Source: an uncultured Comamonas sp. (GTDB lineage Bacteria; Pseudomonadota; Gammaproteobacteria; Burkholderiales; Burkholderiaceae_C). Taken from it: DNA of 64,000 nt. This document shows, piece by piece, positions 38,344 through 50,422 of the stretch (positions are counted from its first letter, which is position 1; each line of letters begins with the position of its first letter). The stretch is taken from NCBI GenBank assembly GCA_947306475.1, contig CAMZGS010000013.1, forward strand, positions 1-64,000, written 5' to 3'. Made by a program: the position numbers and the translations under genes. The notes below the pieces were generated by a model. It worked only from the letters and a program-made list of their open reading frames with translations, searched no databases and was not told the origin of the DNA.

Positions 38344-38778
38344 ATGAGCCAGGCACACAGCGGGTTTACCAAGCAAATGGCCCGCAACATGTTCTACGGC
38401 GGCGCCGTTTTTTTCGGGCTGGTGTTTGCCGGATTGATCTTCGACAGCGAGCGGCGCATCCCCGAGCGCTCCAACGCCCAGAACATCACCCAGGCGGTGA
38501 TCAATGGCAAACACATCTGGGAGACCAACAACTGCATCGGCTGCCACTCCCTGCTGGGTGAAGGCGCCTATTTCGCACCCGAGCTGGGCAATGTGTACAA
38601 GCGCCGCGGCCCGGACTTCATCAAGGCCTGGATGCAGGCCATGCCCACCAACGCCGCAGGACGTCGCCAGATGCCGCAGTTCAACCTGAACGAGCAGCAG
38701 CTCAACGACCTGGTCGAGTTTCTCAAGTGGACCAGCGAGATCGACACCGAGAACTGGCCGCCCAACATCGAAGGCTGA
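38344..38778 (+). CDS. norC: Nitric-oxide reductase subunit C (cytochrome c)
   Basis: 144 residues, with AGGAGGG upstream. One N-terminal membrane anchor (MFYGGAVFFGLVFAGLIF) precedes a single haem-c site NCIGCHSLLGEGAYFAPEL. A distal Met (RQMPQFNL) fits the axial ligand. NorC passes electrons to NorB for reduction of NO to N2O in denitrification. Length and motifs are normal for cNOR. Confidence 0.95.
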   Translation: MSQAHSGFTKQMARNMFYGGAVFFGLVFAGLIFDSERRIPERSNAQNITQAVINGKHIWETNNCIGCHSLLGEGAYFAPELGNVYKRRGPDFIKAWMQAMPTNAAGRRQMPQFNLNEQQLNDLVEFLKWTSEIDTENWPPNIEG

Positions 38779-40230
<1,452 letters not shown>

Positions 40231-40271
40231 GCAACGTCCAACACCACCTGAGAAAGCGAAAAGGCCCCGTC

Positions 40272-41099
40272 ATGGACCAGAGCGAAGCCCGCAACCTGCT
40301 TGCGGCGCAGGATGTCCCCTACTACGCCGAGCACGGCGCAGAAGCGGCCCTGTTCGAGCACGCCTACCGGCAGCAGCTGCCGGTGCTGATCAAGGGCCCG
40401 ACCGGGTGCGGCAAGACCCGCTTTGTCGAGCATATGGCCGCCCGCCTGGGGCGGGCGCTCATCACGGTGAGCTGCCATGACGACCTCTCGGCAGCCGATC
40501 TGGTGGGGCGTCACTTGCTGTGCGAGACGGGCACCACCTGGTCGGACGGCCCCCTGACCCGCGCCGTGCGCCAGGGCGCCATCTGCTACCTGGACGAAGT
40601 GGTCGAGGCCCGCAAGGACACCACGGTCGTGCTGCACCCGCTGGCCGATGACCGCCGGGTGTTGCCCATCGAGCGCACGGGAGAGCTCATCCACGCCGCC
40701 CCCGGCTTCATGCTGGTGGTGAGCTACAACCCCGGCTACCAGAACGTGCTCAAAAGCCTCAAGCCCAGCACGCGCCAGCGCTTCATTGCGCTGAATTTCG
40801 ACTACCCCCGCCCGGACGTCGAGCTGCGCATCGTGCAGCACGAAGCCGGGGTGGAGGCCCCCACCGCCCAGAAGCTGGTGGCCCTGGCCCAGGCCCTGCG
40901 CCGTCTGACGGAGCAGGACCTGGAAGAAACCGTCAGCACCCGCCTGCTGGTCATGGCCGGACGGCTGATTGCCAGCGGCGTTGCGCTGCGCACAGCCTGC
41001 CAGGCCGCCATCGTCGATGCCCTGACGGACGATGCCGATACCGCAGCCGCCCTGGCCGAGGTGGTGGCAGCCATCCTGGGGCCAACGGAGGTTGCATAA
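40272..41099 (+). CDS. norQ: NO-reductase activation ATPase NorQ (MoxR-type)
   Basis: 275 residues. AAA+ ATPase with Walker A GPTGCGKTRF and Walker B ICYLDEVVEA; the sensor segment VVSYNPGYQ is typical of the CbbQ/NorQ group. It works with NorD to insert the non-haem iron of NorB. It lies 41 nt after norB. A hairpin repeat separates it from norD. Confidence 0.92.
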   Translation: MDQSEARNLLAAQDVPYYAEHGAEAALFEHAYRQQLPVLIKGPTGCGKTRFVEHMAARLGRALITVSCHDDLSAADLVGRHLLCETGTTWSDGPLTRAVRQGAICYLDEVVEARKDTTVVLHPLADDRRVLPIERTGELIHAAPGFMLVVSYNPGYQNVLKSLKPSTRQRFIALNFDYPRPDVELRIVQHEAGVEAPTAQKLVALAQALRRLTEQDLEETVSTRLLVMAGRLIASGVALRTACQAAIVDALTDDADTAAALAEVVAAILGPTEVA

Positions 41100-41104
41100 A
41101 CAGG

Positions 41105-41188
41105 AGCTGCCTGCGCTGTACAGACAAGGACTTCAGATATCTTTCCATCTGAATCTTCGTAATGACAAGCGCAGGCAGCTACTTTTTT
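41105..41188 (+). repeat. AGCTGC-type hairpin repeat, copy B, in nor operon
   Basis: AGCTGCCTGCGCT (41105-41117) pairs with AGCGCAGGCAGCT (41168-41180), with an inner stem TTCAGAT/ATCTGAA, followed by TTTTTT. It fills the norQ-norD gap and could attenuate norD expression. Confidence 0.7.
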
Positions 41189-41216
41189 GGTAGTTACCGA
41201 CGAAGGAGCCCCCACA

Positions 41217-43052
41217 ATGGAAGAATGGGTTGGCGTGCAATGGCACCGCTTGATCACCCGCGCTGCCGACGGCAAGGCCAGCCACGCCGCTGCCGTGCAC
41301 CTGGCCGATGTGCAGCGCAGCATCGGCCTGCTCTTTCGCGCCGGGGGCGGAGCGGCGGCAGTGCGCCTGGCTGCGGCCAACACCACCCGCGTCGGCGGAC
41401 CGCGCAGCCTGCTCCAGCGCCTTGCCGGCAGTGGCACACACGCCCACCTGGGGCAGTGGCAGGAAGATGTGCTCAGCCTGCCCCCGACGATCGGCGTCTT
41501 CGACGACCCAGCGTGCAACCGCCGCCTGTACCTGTGGCTGGCCGCCCTGGCCGCGCAGATGCACACCGTGGAGCCCGGCAGCGCTTGGCTGCACAGCCAG
41601 ATGGCGGCCACCCAGGCGGCGCTGCACGCCTTCCCGGGCCTGCGCGCTGCCTACGACGAACTGTGTGCCGCCCAACTGGCCCAGCGTCCCGCAGTGGGCC
41701 AGCTGCGTGGCCTGGCTGCCGCCGCGGAACATGCCGTGCAGTGCGCCCTGCGTGGCCAGCCGCTGCCGGCGGACTGCCCCGCCATCGGTCCGGCCGATGT
41801 CGCACCCGTCTGGCTGTGGCTCACCCGGGCGGCGCCCTCCAGGGACGGTACCCGCCCGGACGGCGCCCAGCAGGGCGACGAGCACGGCCCGCAAAACCTC
41901 TCGGCCAACGACAAGCGCCGCCGCGCGGCCCAGGCCATTCGCGACGAACGCAACGACGCGCCCTTCATGATGATGGTCCGGGCCGAGTCCTTCATGTCGT
42001 GGGCCGAATTCACCAAGGTCAATCGCGCCGACGACGATGAGGACGACGGCCGGCAGCTGGCCGCCGCCAACAACATGGACGAACTGGCCATTGCCCCCGA
42101 TGGGCAGAACAGCGCCGCGCGCGTGAAGTTCGATCTAGATCTGCCCAGCGCCGCGCACGACGATCTGCCCCTGGGCCCCGGTCTGCGCTATCCCGAATGG
42201 GACTACCAGATGGGCCGCCTGCGTCCCGAGCATTGCAGCGTGCAGACCTACGTCGCCCGCCATGCCCCGCCCTACACCCCGCCCCCTGCCCTGCGCGCCG
42301 TGGCGCGGCGCATGCGCAAGCGCCTGGAGGCATTGCGCGCGGCCCAGGGCTGGCTGCGTGGGCAAAGCGATGGCGAAGAAATCGACATGGATGCCTGGAT
42401 CCGCTACCGCAGCAGCCAGGGCCCGCGCGATAGCGCGCCGCCCATCCACATGCGCCGCGCGCGCACCGAGCGCAGTCTGGCGACGCTGCTGCTGGCCGAC
42501 CTGTCGCTGTCCACCGAAGCCCATGCCACCGAGGAAGCGCGCGTCATCGACGTGATCCGCGATGCCCTGCATGTGTTTGGCGAGGCACTCAGCGCCGGGG
42601 GCGATCCGTTTGCCATGCTGGGCTTTTCCTCCGTGCGCCGCAGCAAGGTGCGCATCCAGCACCTCAAGGGCTTTGATGAGTCCTGGAGCGCCGCCATCGT
42701 CGCGCGCATCAACGCCATCACGCCTGGCTACTACACGCGCATGGGCGCCGCCATACGCCACGCCAGCGCGCAGCTGGCCACACGCAGCGAAAGCCAGCGT
42801 CTGCTGCTGATCCTGACCGATGGCAAACCCAACGATCTGGACGTGTACGAAGGCCGGTACGGGCTGGAAGACACGCGCCAGGCCGTGCGCGAGGCGCGCG
42901 CCGCCGGTCTGCTGCCGTTTTGCGTCACCATCGACGCCGATGCCCACGACTACCTGCCGCACCTGTTTGGCGCCCAGGGCTATGCCCTGGTGCATCGGCC
43001 GCAGGACCTGGTGCGCCGCCTGGCCCTGGTGTATGCGGGATTGACGCGCTGA
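41217..43052 (+). CDS. norD: NO-reductase activation protein NorD (VWA domain)
   Basis: 611 residues from MEEWVGVQWHRL, where GAAGGAG precedes the ATG; the track start is a TTG inside the repeat. The C-terminal 200 residues are a von Willebrand A domain (LATLLLADLSLSTEA...LLILTDGKPNDLDVYEGRYG), with the MIDAS-like DLSLS. The N-terminal part is helical, as in CbbO/NorD. It partners NorQ in NorB maturation. Confidence 0.9.
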   Translation: MEEWVGVQWHRLITRAADGKASHAAAVHLADVQRSIGLLFRAGGGAAAVRLAAANTTRVGGPRSLLQRLAGSGTHAHLGQWQEDVLSLPPTIGVFDDPACNRRLYLWLAALAAQMHTVEPGSAWLHSQMAATQAALHAFPGLRAAYDELCAAQLAQRPAVGQLRGLAAAAEHAVQCALRGQPLPADCPAIGPADVAPVWLWLTRAAPSRDGTRPDGAQQGDEHGPQNLSANDKRRRAAQAIRDERNDAPFMMMVRAESFMSWAEFTKVNRADDDEDDGRQLAAANNMDELAIAPDGQNSAARVKFDLDLPSAAHDDLPLGPGLRYPEWDYQMGRLRPEHCSVQTYVARHAPPYTPPPALRAVARRMRKRLEALRAAQGWLRGQSDGEEIDMDAWIRYRSSQGPRDSAPPIHMRRARTERSLATLLLADLSLSTEAHATEEARVIDVIRDALHVFGEALSAGGDPFAMLGFSSVRRSKVRIQHLKGFDESWSAAIVARINAITPGYYTRMGAAIRHASAQLATRSESQRLLLILTDGKPNDLDVYEGRYGLEDTRQAVREARAAGLLPFCVTIDADAHDYLPHLFGAQGYALVHRPQDLVRRLALVYAGLTR

Positions 43053-43083
43053 ATACCGTTTGTCTGGAGCGGCGCCGCAAGCT

Positions 43084-43689
43084 TCAGGGCTGCAACACCC
43101 CGATGGCGCGCAGCAGTTGCGCCGTCTCGAACAGCGGCAGGCCCATGATGCCGCTGTAGCTGCCCTGCATGTGGGCAATGTAGGCTGCAGCCCGCCCCTG
43201 GATACCGTAGGCACCGGCCTTGCCCATGGGCTCGCCGCTGGCCACGTAGGCGGCAATCTGCGCCGGCGTCATGGCGGCAAAGCGCACGCTGGAGACCGAC
43301 AGCGCCGCCAGCCGCTGCGCGCCGTGGGCCAGGACCACGGCGGTGAACACCTGGTGCTCCTGCCCGGCCAGCTCGGCCAGCATGCGCTCAGCATCGGCAG
43401 CGTCCTGTGGCTTGCCCAGAATGCGTGCGCCCAGGGCGACGGTGGTGTCGGCGCACAGGATGGGCGCAGGCGTCGTGCCACGCCGGGCCAGGCGCTCCAC
43501 GGCCGCATCCAGCTTCAGGCGCGTGACACGCTGCACGTAGTCGATCGGAGCCTCGCCGGGCAGCTCGGCCTCCAGGCTTTCGGCATCTTCGGCGGCATCG
43601 GGCAGCAGCAGCTCATGGGCCACGCCCAGCTGTTGCAGCAACTGACTGCGCCGGGGGCTTTGCGAGGCAAGGTAAATCCAGGAGGACAT
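43084..43689 (-). CDS. maf: Maf/YceF-like nucleotide pyrophosphatase
   Basis: 201 residues. The family start [18 protein letters not shown], the loop [18 protein letters not shown] and [16 protein letters not shown] are diagnostic. Maf proteins hydrolyse non-canonical or methylated NTPs. The gene lies upstream of the leftward end of rlmH with repeat copy C in between. Confidence 0.92.
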   Translation of the reverse strand: MSSWIYLASQSPRRSQLLQQLGVAHELLLPDAAEDAESLEAELPGEAPIDYVQRVTRLKLDAAVERLARRGTTPAPILCADTTVALGARILGKPQDAADAERMLAELAGQEHQVFTAVVLAHGAQRLAALSVSSVRFAAMTPAQIAAYVASGEPMGKAGAYGIQGRAAAYIAHMQGSYSGIMGLPLFETAQLLRAIGVLQP

Positions 43690-43712
43690 GGGAAACTATC
43701 GAAAATGAAGTG

Positions 43713-43790
43713 GCTGGCGCTTGCCAGGCAAGGACTTCAAGGTGTTTCTTGCATGAAATTCTTGCAGGGAAAGCGCCAGCAGCTCTCTTT
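43713..43790. repeat. AGCTGC-type hairpin repeat, copy C
   Basis: GCTGGCGCTT (43713-43722) pairs with AAGCGCCAGC (43771-43780), followed by AGCTCTCTTTTTTA. It lies between rlmH (ends 43792) and maf (starts 43689), both leftward. It is the most diverged long copy. Confidence 0.6.
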
Positions 43791-43791
43791 T

Positions 43792-44259
43792 TTATTCGCG
43801 GTGGTAGGGATGACCGGCGTTGACCGACCAGGCGCGGTAGAGCTGCTCGATCAGCAGCACGCGCACCATGGCGTGCGGCAAGGTCAGGTCAGAGAGGCGG
43901 ATGCGCTCGTGCGCGGCCTGTTTGAATTCGGGGTCCAGCCCATCGGGCCCGCCGATGATCAGGGCCACGTCGTCCCCTTCGAGCTGCCAGTGCTTCAGGC
44001 GCTGCGCCAGTGCCTGGGTGCGCAGCGCGCTGCCGTGCTCATCCAGCACGACGATGCGGCAGCCTTTGGGGATGGCTGCTTCGATGCGCTTGCGCTCGGC
44101 GGCATACAGCGTGGCCAGGGTCTTGGAGCCGCGCGGCTCGGTCTTGACGGCCTTGAGCTCCACCTTCAGCTCGGGCGGAAAGCGCTTGGCGTAATCGTCG
44201 TAGGCTGTCTGCGCCCAGTCGGGCACATGCTGACCCACGGCGACAATGAACAGCTTCAT
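43792..44259 (-). CDS. rlmH: 23S rRNA pseudouridine-1915 N3-methyltransferase
   Basis: 155 residues from [17 protein letters not shown]; the longer track ORF is an upstream shadow. SPOUT motifs are present: IIGGPDGL and [24 protein letters not shown]. RlmH methylates pseudouridine 1915 of 23S rRNA using SAM. Its ATG overlaps the rsfS stop, the usual rsfS-rlmH order. Confidence 0.95.
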   Translation of the reverse strand: MKLFIVAVGQHVPDWAQTAYDDYAKRFPPELKVELKAVKTEPRGSKTLATLYAAERKRIEAAIPKGCRIVVLDEHGSALRTQALAQRLKHWQLEGDDVALIIGGPDGLDPEFKQAAHERIRLSDLTLPHAMVRVLLIEQLYRAWSVNAGHPYHRE

Positions 44260-44960
44260 GCCTTCCTGGCCGCTGCCGCGCGGGTGGCACCCGGCTTCCT
44301 GGCCGCACCACGGGCGGTGGTGGGTTTGATGACCACGGTCTTGACCGGCGCGTCGGCCTTGGGGGCTGCGCGCTTGCGTGCCGGGGCTTTGTCGGGGGCC
44401 GTGCCGTCGGCGGCGGTCTTGGCAGCGGCCTTTTTCGCAGGCGCCTTTTTGGCAGCGGTCTTGGCGGTTGTACTGGTAGCCGCCGTGCCGGCAGCCTTCT
44501 TCGCCACGGTCTTGCGTGCGGCGGGGGCTGCGGCTTCGCCTTCTGCGCTGGCATCTTCCGAGGCGGTGCGCCTGGAGACCTTGGCGCCGCCCAGCTTGAC
44601 GCGCACGGACTTGCCACCCCAGATTTCCTCCAGACGGTAGTACTGGCGGATGTTGGGCTGCATGATGTGCACCACGCAGCGGTCGCAGTCCACGATGATC
44701 CACTCGCCGTTGTCCTCGCCCTCATGGCGCGGCACGGCAAAGCCGGCCTGCTTGACGGACTCGCGCACGCTGGACGCCAGGGCCTTGGTCTGGCGGTTGG
44801 AGGTGCCGCTGGCGATGATCACGCGCTCGAACAGCGGGGTCAGGTGCTCGGTGTCGAAGACCTGAATGTCGTGTGCCTTCACATCCTCCAGCCCATCGAT
44901 GATGGCGCGTTGCAGTTTGGTCAGTTCTCTTTTGGCGGCGGTGTCTTGGGTGGTGCTCAT
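44256..44960 (-). CDS. rsfS: Ribosomal silencing factor RsfS with Ala/Lys-rich tail
   Basis: 234 residues. Residues 1-125 are a normal RsfS ([59 protein letters not shown]). It binds uL14 and blocks subunit joining when nutrients are short. The remaining 110 residues are a histone-H1-like Ala/Lys/Pro repeat ([25 protein letters not shown]), absent from E. coli RsfS. That tail probably binds nucleic acid. Confidence 0.92.
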   Translation of the reverse strand: MSTTQDTAAKRELTKLQRAIIDGLEDVKAHDIQVFDTEHLTPLFERVIIASGTSNRQTKALASSVRESVKQAGFAVPRHEGEDNGEWIIVDCDRCVVHIMQPNIRQYYRLEEIWGGKSVRVKLGGAKVSRRTASEDASAEGEAAAPAARKTVAKKAAGTAATSTTAKTAAKKAPAKKAAAKTAADGTAPDKAPARKRAAPKADAPVKTVVIKPTTARGAARKPGATRAAAARKA

Positions 44961-45053
44961 CAGGCAAAGGGGCGACAGGCGCCCCGGAAAAAAATTCGGA
45001 TCAGGTAAAAAATACCCCAGCGCAACAATGGGCCGGGGCGAAAAATTATAGGT

Positions 45054-45986
45054 TTAGCCGTTAATCCAGTCGCGGCGCACCAGGTATTTGCTCAGCAGCT
45101 CGGCCTCGGGACTGCCCGGCGGATCCTGGCGCTGGTAGCTCCAGTCGGCGTGCAGCGGCATGGACAGCAGGATGGACTCCGTGCGCCCGCCCGATTGCAG
45201 GCCAAAGTGCGTGCCCCGGTCCCACACCAGGTTGAACTCGACGTAACGGCCCCGGCGGTAGCGCTGGAATTGCACCTCGCGCTCGCCATAAGGGGTGCCC
45301 TGGCGCCACTCGACGATGGGCAGGTACGCCTGCAGGAAGGCATCGCCCACGCTTTGCAGCATGGCAAAGCCCTGCTCCTGGCCCAGCTCGGCAAAGTCGT
45401 CAAAGAAGATGCCTCCAATGCCGCGCTGTTCCTGGCGGTGCTTGAGGTAGAAGTACTCGTCGCACCACAGCTTGAAACGCGGGTACAGGTCTGCGCCAAA
45501 CGGTGCCAGGGCCTGGTGGCAGACGCGGTGAAAGTGCCGGGCATCTTCCTCAAAGCCATAGACGGGTGTCAGGTCCATGCCACCGCCGAACCAGCTCACC
45601 GCCTCGCGCCCTTGGGGCATGGCGCTGATCATGCGCACATTCATGTGCACGGTGGGCACGTAGGGGTTGACCGGGTGGAACACGAGCGAGACACCCATGG
45701 CCTCGAAAGGCGCGCCGGCCAGCTCCGGGCGGTGCTGGGTGGCCGAGGGTGGCAGCTGCGCACCGCGCACGTGGGAAAAACCACAACCAGCACGCTCAAA
45801 CACTTGGCCGCGCTCCAGGATCTTGGTCACGCCATCGCCCTGCAGGCGCTCCTGCGGCCCCTTTTCCCAGGCATCACGCAAAAAGCGCGCGCCTTGCGCA
45901 CCTTCGAGGTGCTCCAGCGCGCCAGTGATGCGTTCCTGCAGGTCCAGCAGGTATGCGCGCACGCTGCTGCTTTCCAGTGCGCTCAT
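45054..45986 (-). CDS. hemF: Oxygen-dependent coproporphyrinogen III oxidase
   Basis: 310 residues. Signatures include [46 protein letters not shown] and [30 protein letters not shown]. HemF converts coproporphyrinogen III to protoporphyrinogen IX in haem synthesis. It starts 4 nt downstream of purD. Confidence 0.96.
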   Translation of the reverse strand: MSALESSSVRAYLLDLQERITGALEHLEGAQGARFLRDAWEKGPQERLQGDGVTKILERGQVFERAGCGFSHVRGAQLPPSATQHRPELAGAPFEAMGVSLVFHPVNPYVPTVHMNVRMISAMPQGREAVSWFGGGMDLTPVYGFEEDARHFHRVCHQALAPFGADLYPRFKLWCDEYFYLKHRQEQRGIGGIFFDDFAELGQEQGFAMLQSVGDAFLQAYLPIVEWRQGTPYGEREVQFQRYRRGRYVEFNLVWDRGTHFGLQSGGRTESILLSMPLHADWSYQRQDPPGSPEAELLSKYLVRRDWING

Positions 45987-45989
45987 GGC

Positions 45990-47276
45990 TCAGCTCTTGA
46001 TGGCACGGTAGCCAATGTCGCTGCGGTACTGCATGCCATCGAAATGGATGCCGCGCACCACGTCGTACACACGCTGCTGGGCCAGACGCAGGCTGTCGGC
46101 CAGGGCAGTGACGCACAGCACGCGCCCGCCGCTGGTGCGGGGCTTGCCATCTGCGTCCAGCTGGCTGCCAGCGTGAAAGACCATGGCATCGTCGGCCTCG
46201 GCCGGCAGGCCAGTAATGACGTCGCCCTTGCGCGGTGCTTCGGGGTAGCTGGCCGCGGCCATGACCACACCCAGTGCCGGGCGGCGGTCCCACTCCAGCT
46301 CGACCTGGTCGAGCTTGCCGTCCACGGCAGCGAGCAGCACCTCCACCAGATCGGTCTTCAGGCGCATCATGATGGGCTGGGTTTCCGGATCGCCCATGCG
46401 GGTGTTGAATTCCAGCGTCTTGGGCTGACCCTGGGCATCGATCATCAGGCCGGCGTACAGGAAGCCGCTGAAGGGCACGCCGTCCTTTTCCATGCCGCGC
46501 ACGGTCGGCAGGATGATTTCGCGCATCACGCGGGCATGCACATCGGCAGTGACCACCGGTGCGGGCGAATAGGCGCCCATGCCGCCGGTGTTCGGGCCTG
46601 CGTCGCCGTCCTTGAGGCGCTTGTGGTCCTGACTGGTGGCCAGGGCGCAGACGTTCTTGCCGTCCACCAGGACGATGAAGCTGGCCTCTTCCCCGCTCAG
46701 GAACTCTTCGATCACGACGCGCGCGCCGCCCTCGTTGTGCTGCACGCCAAACTTGTTGTCCACCAGCATGAAGTCCACGGCCTCGTGGGCTTCCTGCAGC
46801 GTCATGGCCACCACCACGCCCTTGCCGGCAGCCAGGCCGTCGGCCTTGACCACGATGGGGGCGCCCAGCTTGTCGATGTAGGCGTGGGCAGCAGCAGGAT
46901 CGGTAAAGGTTTCGTAGGCTGCGGTCGGGATGCCGTGGCGCTTCATGAAGGCCTTGGAGAAGGCCTTGGAGCTTTCCAGCTGGGCAGCCGCCCTGGTGGG
47001 ACCAAAGATCTTCAGGCCGTGGGCGCGGAATTCATCGACCACGCCGGCTGCCAGCGGTGCCTCCGGGCCAACCACGGTCAGCCCGACCTTTTCCTCCTGC
47101 GCCCATTCGCGCAGGGCCACCACGTCGGTGATGGGCAGGTTTTCCAGCTTGCCGCCAGCCAGGGCCGTGCCGCCATTGCCGGGGGCAACAAACACCTTCG
47201 TCGCCTTGGGCGACTGCGCCAGTTTCCACGCCAGGGCGTGTTCGCGGCCACCGCCGCCGATGACAAGTATCTTCAT
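45990..47276 (-). CDS. purD: Phosphoribosylamine-glycine ligase
   Basis: 428 residues, starting [24 protein letters not shown]-grasp motifs ([37 protein letters not shown]) are intact. PurD makes glycinamide ribonucleotide in purine synthesis. The start overlaps the yebC stop by 4 nt. Confidence 0.96.
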   Translation of the reverse strand: MKILVIGGGGREHALAWKLAQSPKATKVFVAPGNGGTALAGGKLENLPITDVVALREWAQEEKVGLTVVGPEAPLAAGVVDEFRAHGLKIFGPTRAAAQLESSKAFSKAFMKRHGIPTAAYETFTDPAAAHAYIDKLGAPIVVKADGLAAGKGVVVAMTLQEAHEAVDFMLVDNKFGVQHNEGGARVVIEEFLSGEEASFIVLVDGKNVCALATSQDHKRLKDGDAGPNTGGMGAYSPAPVVTADVHARVMREIILPTVRGMEKDGVPFSGFLYAGLMIDAQGQPKTLEFNTRMGDPETQPIMMRLKTDLVEVLLAAVDGKLDQVELEWDRRPALGVVMAAASYPEAPRKGDVITGLPAEADDAMVFHAGSQLDADGKPRTSGGRVLCVTALADSLRLAQQRVYDVVRGIHFDGMQYRSDIGYRAIKS

Positions 47277-47992
47277 AGTTCTGCGTTGTGATAGACGTTC
47301 TGCACGTCGTCCAGGTCTTCGAGCACGTCAAGCAGTTTCTGCATGCGCTCTGCATCTTCTCCCGTCAGGGCAATGGTGTTCTCGGCGCGCATGGTCACCT
47401 CAGCCATTTCGGGCGTCAGGCCGGCAGCTTCCAGGGCTTTCTTCACAGCCTCGAAGTCACCGGGGGTGGTCAGCACCTCGATGGCGCCATCCTCGTCGGT
47501 GATCACGTCCTCGGCACCGGCCTCCAGGGCAACTTCCATCACCTGGTCCTCGCTGGTGCCGGGGGCAAAGATCAGCTGCCCCACATGCTTGAACTGGAAG
47601 GCCACCGAGCCTTCGGTGCCCATGTTGCCGCCGTACTTGTTGAAGGCGTGCCGCACTTCGGCCACCGTGCGCACACGGTTGTCGGTCATGGTGTCCACGA
47701 TGATGGCGGCACCGCCAATGCCGTAGCCCTCGTAGCGGATTTCCTCGTAGCTGACGCCTTCGAGGTTGCCCGTGGCCTTGTCGATGTTGCGCTTGATGTT
47801 TTCGGCGGGCATGTTGGCTGCCTTGGCCTTTTCAACGGCCAGGCGCAGACGCGGGTTGGCGTCCAGGTCCCCCCCACCTTGGCGCGCTGCCACCATGATT
47901 TCACGAATAATGCGCGTCCAGATACGGCCACGCTTTTCATCCTGGCGACCTTTGCGGTGCTGGATGTTGGCCCATTTGCTGTGTCCTGCCAC
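47273..47992 (-). CDS. yebC: YebC/PmpR/TACO1-family protein
   Basis: 239 residues with the family start [24 protein letters not shown] and [22 protein letters not shown]. Members act as transcriptional regulators or translation factors for polyproline stretches. It heads the yebC-purD-hemF unit. Confidence 0.94.
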   Translation of the reverse strand: MAGHSKWANIQHRKGRQDEKRGRIWTRIIREIMVAARQGGGDLDANPRLRLAVEKAKAANMPAENIKRNIDKATGNLEGVSYEEIRYEGYGIGGAAIIVDTMTDNRVRTVAEVRHAFNKYGGNMGTEGSVAFQFKHVGQLIFAPGTSEDQVMEVALEAGAEDVITDEDGAIEVLTTPGDFEAVKKALEAAGLTPEMAEVTMRAENTIALTGEDAERMQKLLDVLEDLDDVQNVYHNAEL

Positions 47993-48074
47993 AAGAAGTC
48001 CTTTTGTCTTGGTTTAATCTCGGGAACGCACGATTCTACGTTTGACAGCCCCCCCTGCGAGAGGAAACCCGAAT

Positions 48075-49568
48075 ATGGCCTTGTCTCTGCCTATCGCCCA
48101 AAGTACCAGCGGCCCCTGTGAACTGCTTCTGCCGCTGGTCAATCGCCACGGACTGATCACCGGAGCCACCGGCACGGGCAAGACGGTTACTCTGCAAAAG
48201 ATAGCAGAAAGTCTATCGCTGGCAGGCGTTCCCGTCTTCATGGCCGACATCAAAGGGGACCTGAGCGGCATCAGTCAGAGTGGCCACATCGGCGACAGGA
48301 TGGCCGCCACCCTGGCCGAGCGTGGCATCGCCACCCCGGAGCCTGTGGCCTGTCCCGTTCAGCTGTGGGACGTTTTCGGTGAGCAAGGCCACCCGGTGCG
48401 GGCCACGATTTCCGACATGGGGCCGCAGCTCATCGGGCGCATGCTGGGGCTCAACGACACACAGATGGGCGTGCTGAACGTCGTCTTCAAAGTGGCGGAC
48501 GACAACGGCCTGTTGCTGCTGGACCTGAAGGATCTGCGTTCCATGCTGCAGTACGTGGGCGACAACGCCCGCCAGTTCACCACCGACTACGGCAATATCT
48601 CCGCAGCCAGCGTGGGCGCCATTCAGCGTGGCTTGCTGCAACTGGAAACCCAGGGCGGTGACGTGTTCTTTGGCGAGCCCATGCTCAACATCGACGATCT
48701 GATGCAGACCGACGCCCAGGGCAAGGGCATGGTGAACATCCTCGCTGCCGACCGGTTGATGCAGTCGCCACGGCTGTACTCCACCTTCCTGCTGTGGCTG
48801 CTCTCGGAACTGTACGAGCGCCTGCCGGAAGTCGGCGACCTGGACAAGCCCAAACTGGCCTTTTTCTTTGACGAGGCGCACCTGCTGTTCAACGACGCCC
48901 CCAAGGTATTGCTGGAGCGCATTGAGCTGGTGGTGCGCCTGATCCGCTCCAAGGGCGTGGGGGTGTACTTCGTCACCCAGGTGCCGACGGACATCCCGGA
49001 CAGCGTGCTGGCCCAGCTGGGCAACCGTGTGCAGCACGCCCTGCGCGCCTTCACACCCAAAGACCAGAAAGCCGTCAAGGCCACGGCGCAGACCATGCGC
49101 CCCAATCCAGGGCTGGATATTGAGGCAGCCATCACCGAACTGGCGGTGGGCGAGGCGCTGGTGAGCTTCCTGGATGAAAAGGGCCGCCCCGGCGTGACCC
49201 AGCGTGCCTTCATCGCCCCGCCGGGCAGCCAGATTGGCCCGATCACCCAGGAGCAGCGCCTGGCGCTGATCAGGAACTCCCTCGTCGCCGGGGTGTACGA
49301 GTCTGCCGTGGATCGTGAATCGGCCTTTGAAATCCTGCGCGACCGTGCCAATGCCGCAGCGCAGGCGGAACAGACCGGGGTACAACCCTCCTCCAGCCTG
49401 GTGCAGGGCCTGAACGAATTCCTGTTTGGCAGTACCGGCCCGCGCGGCGGCAAAAGGGACGGCCTGGTACAGAGCGTGGCCAGATCTACGGCGCGTTCCA
49501 TGCTGAACAAGGCCGCCGGCCAGCTGTTGCGCGGTGCGCTGGGCACGCTGCTGGGCGGCAAGAAGTAG
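48075..49568 (+). CDS. HerA-like/DUF853 ATPase
   Basis: 497 residues from [13 protein letters not shown]; an upstream TTG start is less likely. Walker A is [13 protein letters not shown], Walker B is [12 protein letters not shown], and IKGDLSGIS and [30 protein letters not shown] are DUF853 hallmarks. The C-terminus ([27 protein letters not shown]) is typical. The biological role of this FtsK/HerA-type ATPase (E. coli YjgR) is not established. Confidence 0.88.
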   Translation: MALSLPIAQSTSGPCELLLPLVNRHGLITGATGTGKTVTLQKIAESLSLAGVPVFMADIKGDLSGISQSGHIGDRMAATLAERGIATPEPVACPVQLWDVFGEQGHPVRATISDMGPQLIGRMLGLNDTQMGVLNVVFKVADDNGLLLLDLKDLRSMLQYVGDNARQFTTDYGNISAASVGAIQRGLLQLETQGGDVFFGEPMLNIDDLMQTDAQGKGMVNILAADRLMQSPRLYSTFLLWLLSELYERLPEVGDLDKPKLAFFFDEAHLLFNDAPKVLLERIELVVRLIRSKGVGVYFVTQVPTDIPDSVLAQLGNRVQHALRAFTPKDQKAVKATAQTMRPNPGLDIEAAITELAVGEALVSFLDEKGRPGVTQRAFIAPPGSQIGPITQEQRLALIRNSLVAGVYESAVDRESAFEILRDRANAAAQAEQTGVQPSSSLVQGLNEFLFGSTGPRGGKRDGLVQSVARSTARSMLNKAAGQLLRGALGTLLGGKK

Positions 49569-49695
49569 GTGCACCGTGTGCAAAAGGCACAGAAAGCACG
49601 GCAACGCCTTTTCGGGCCTGCAGGCCTTTTAGAATCGCGGGGTTATGTCCGCAGCGCGCGGCTTGCCCCACTTGAGTTTTTAGCGAAAGAACGCC

Positions 49696-50403
49696 ATGAA
49701 TTTGCCTTTGAACAGCCTGGTTGACCCTAGCGATGCCACCGAGCATGCACGCTACAACATGGTGGAACAACAGATCCGCCCCTGGAACGTCCACAACGAG
49801 GCAGTCCTGGAAGCGCTGCACACCCTGCGCCGTGAAGACTTCGTGCCCCCCACGCACTACCAGAAAGCCTTCATGGACGTCGAAATCCCGCTGCGCGACG
49901 ACGCGTTTGCGCTGGAGCGTGGCCACTGCATGCTGGCGCCCAAGATCGATGCCCGCCTGGCCAACGACCTGCAGCTGCAACCGCACGAGCGCGTGCTGGA
50001 GATTGGCACCGGCTCGGGCTACATGGCGGGCCTGCTCTCGCGCCTGTGCAAGGAAGTGATCACGCTGGAAATCGATACCGAGCTGGCTGAGGCCGCACGC
50101 GAGAACCTGGCCAGCGCTGGTTGCGACAACGTCACCGTGCGGGTGGCCGACGGCAGCAAGGCGGGACTGCCCGATGGTCCGTTCGACGCCATCGTGCTCA
50201 GTGGCTCGGTGCCCGAGGTACCCCAGCTCCTGCTGGAGCAGCTCAAGGACGGTGGCCGCCTGATCGCCATCGTGGGCGATCTGCCCGTGATGCGCGTGAC
50301 CCTGGTGCAGAAAAACGGCAGCCAGTACAGCACCACCACGCCGTGGGACACGGTGGCACCGCGCCTGCAGGGCTTCGGCGGCGCGTCGAAGTTCGTGTTC
50401 TAG
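49696..50403 (+). CDS. Protein-L-isoaspartate O-methyltransferase-like
   Basis: 235 residues. MVEQQIRPWNVHNEAVLEAL, LERGHCMLAPKIDARL and the SAM loop VLEIGTGSGYMAGLLS are found in the Pcm-like group common upstream of tolC genes in betaproteobacteria. The canonical Pcm active-site Ser-containing motif is altered (CMLAPKI), so it may not repair isoaspartate. It is followed by a rhodanese gene 19 nt later. Confidence 0.85.
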   Translation: MNLPLNSLVDPSDATEHARYNMVEQQIRPWNVHNEAVLEALHTLRREDFVPPTHYQKAFMDVEIPLRDDAFALERGHCMLAPKIDARLANDLQLQPHERVLEIGTGSGYMAGLLSRLCKEVITLEIDTELAEAARENLASAGCDNVTVRVADGSKAGLPDGPFDAIVLSGSVPEVPQLLLEQLKDGGRLIAIVGDLPVMRVTLVQKNGSQYSTTTPWDTVAPRLQGFGGASKFVF

Positions 50404-50422
50404 GCAGCCCCCGCTGTACGCG

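Noticed and set aside
45150-47291. 713-residue + strand ORF
   Set aside because: Antisense to hemF and purD.
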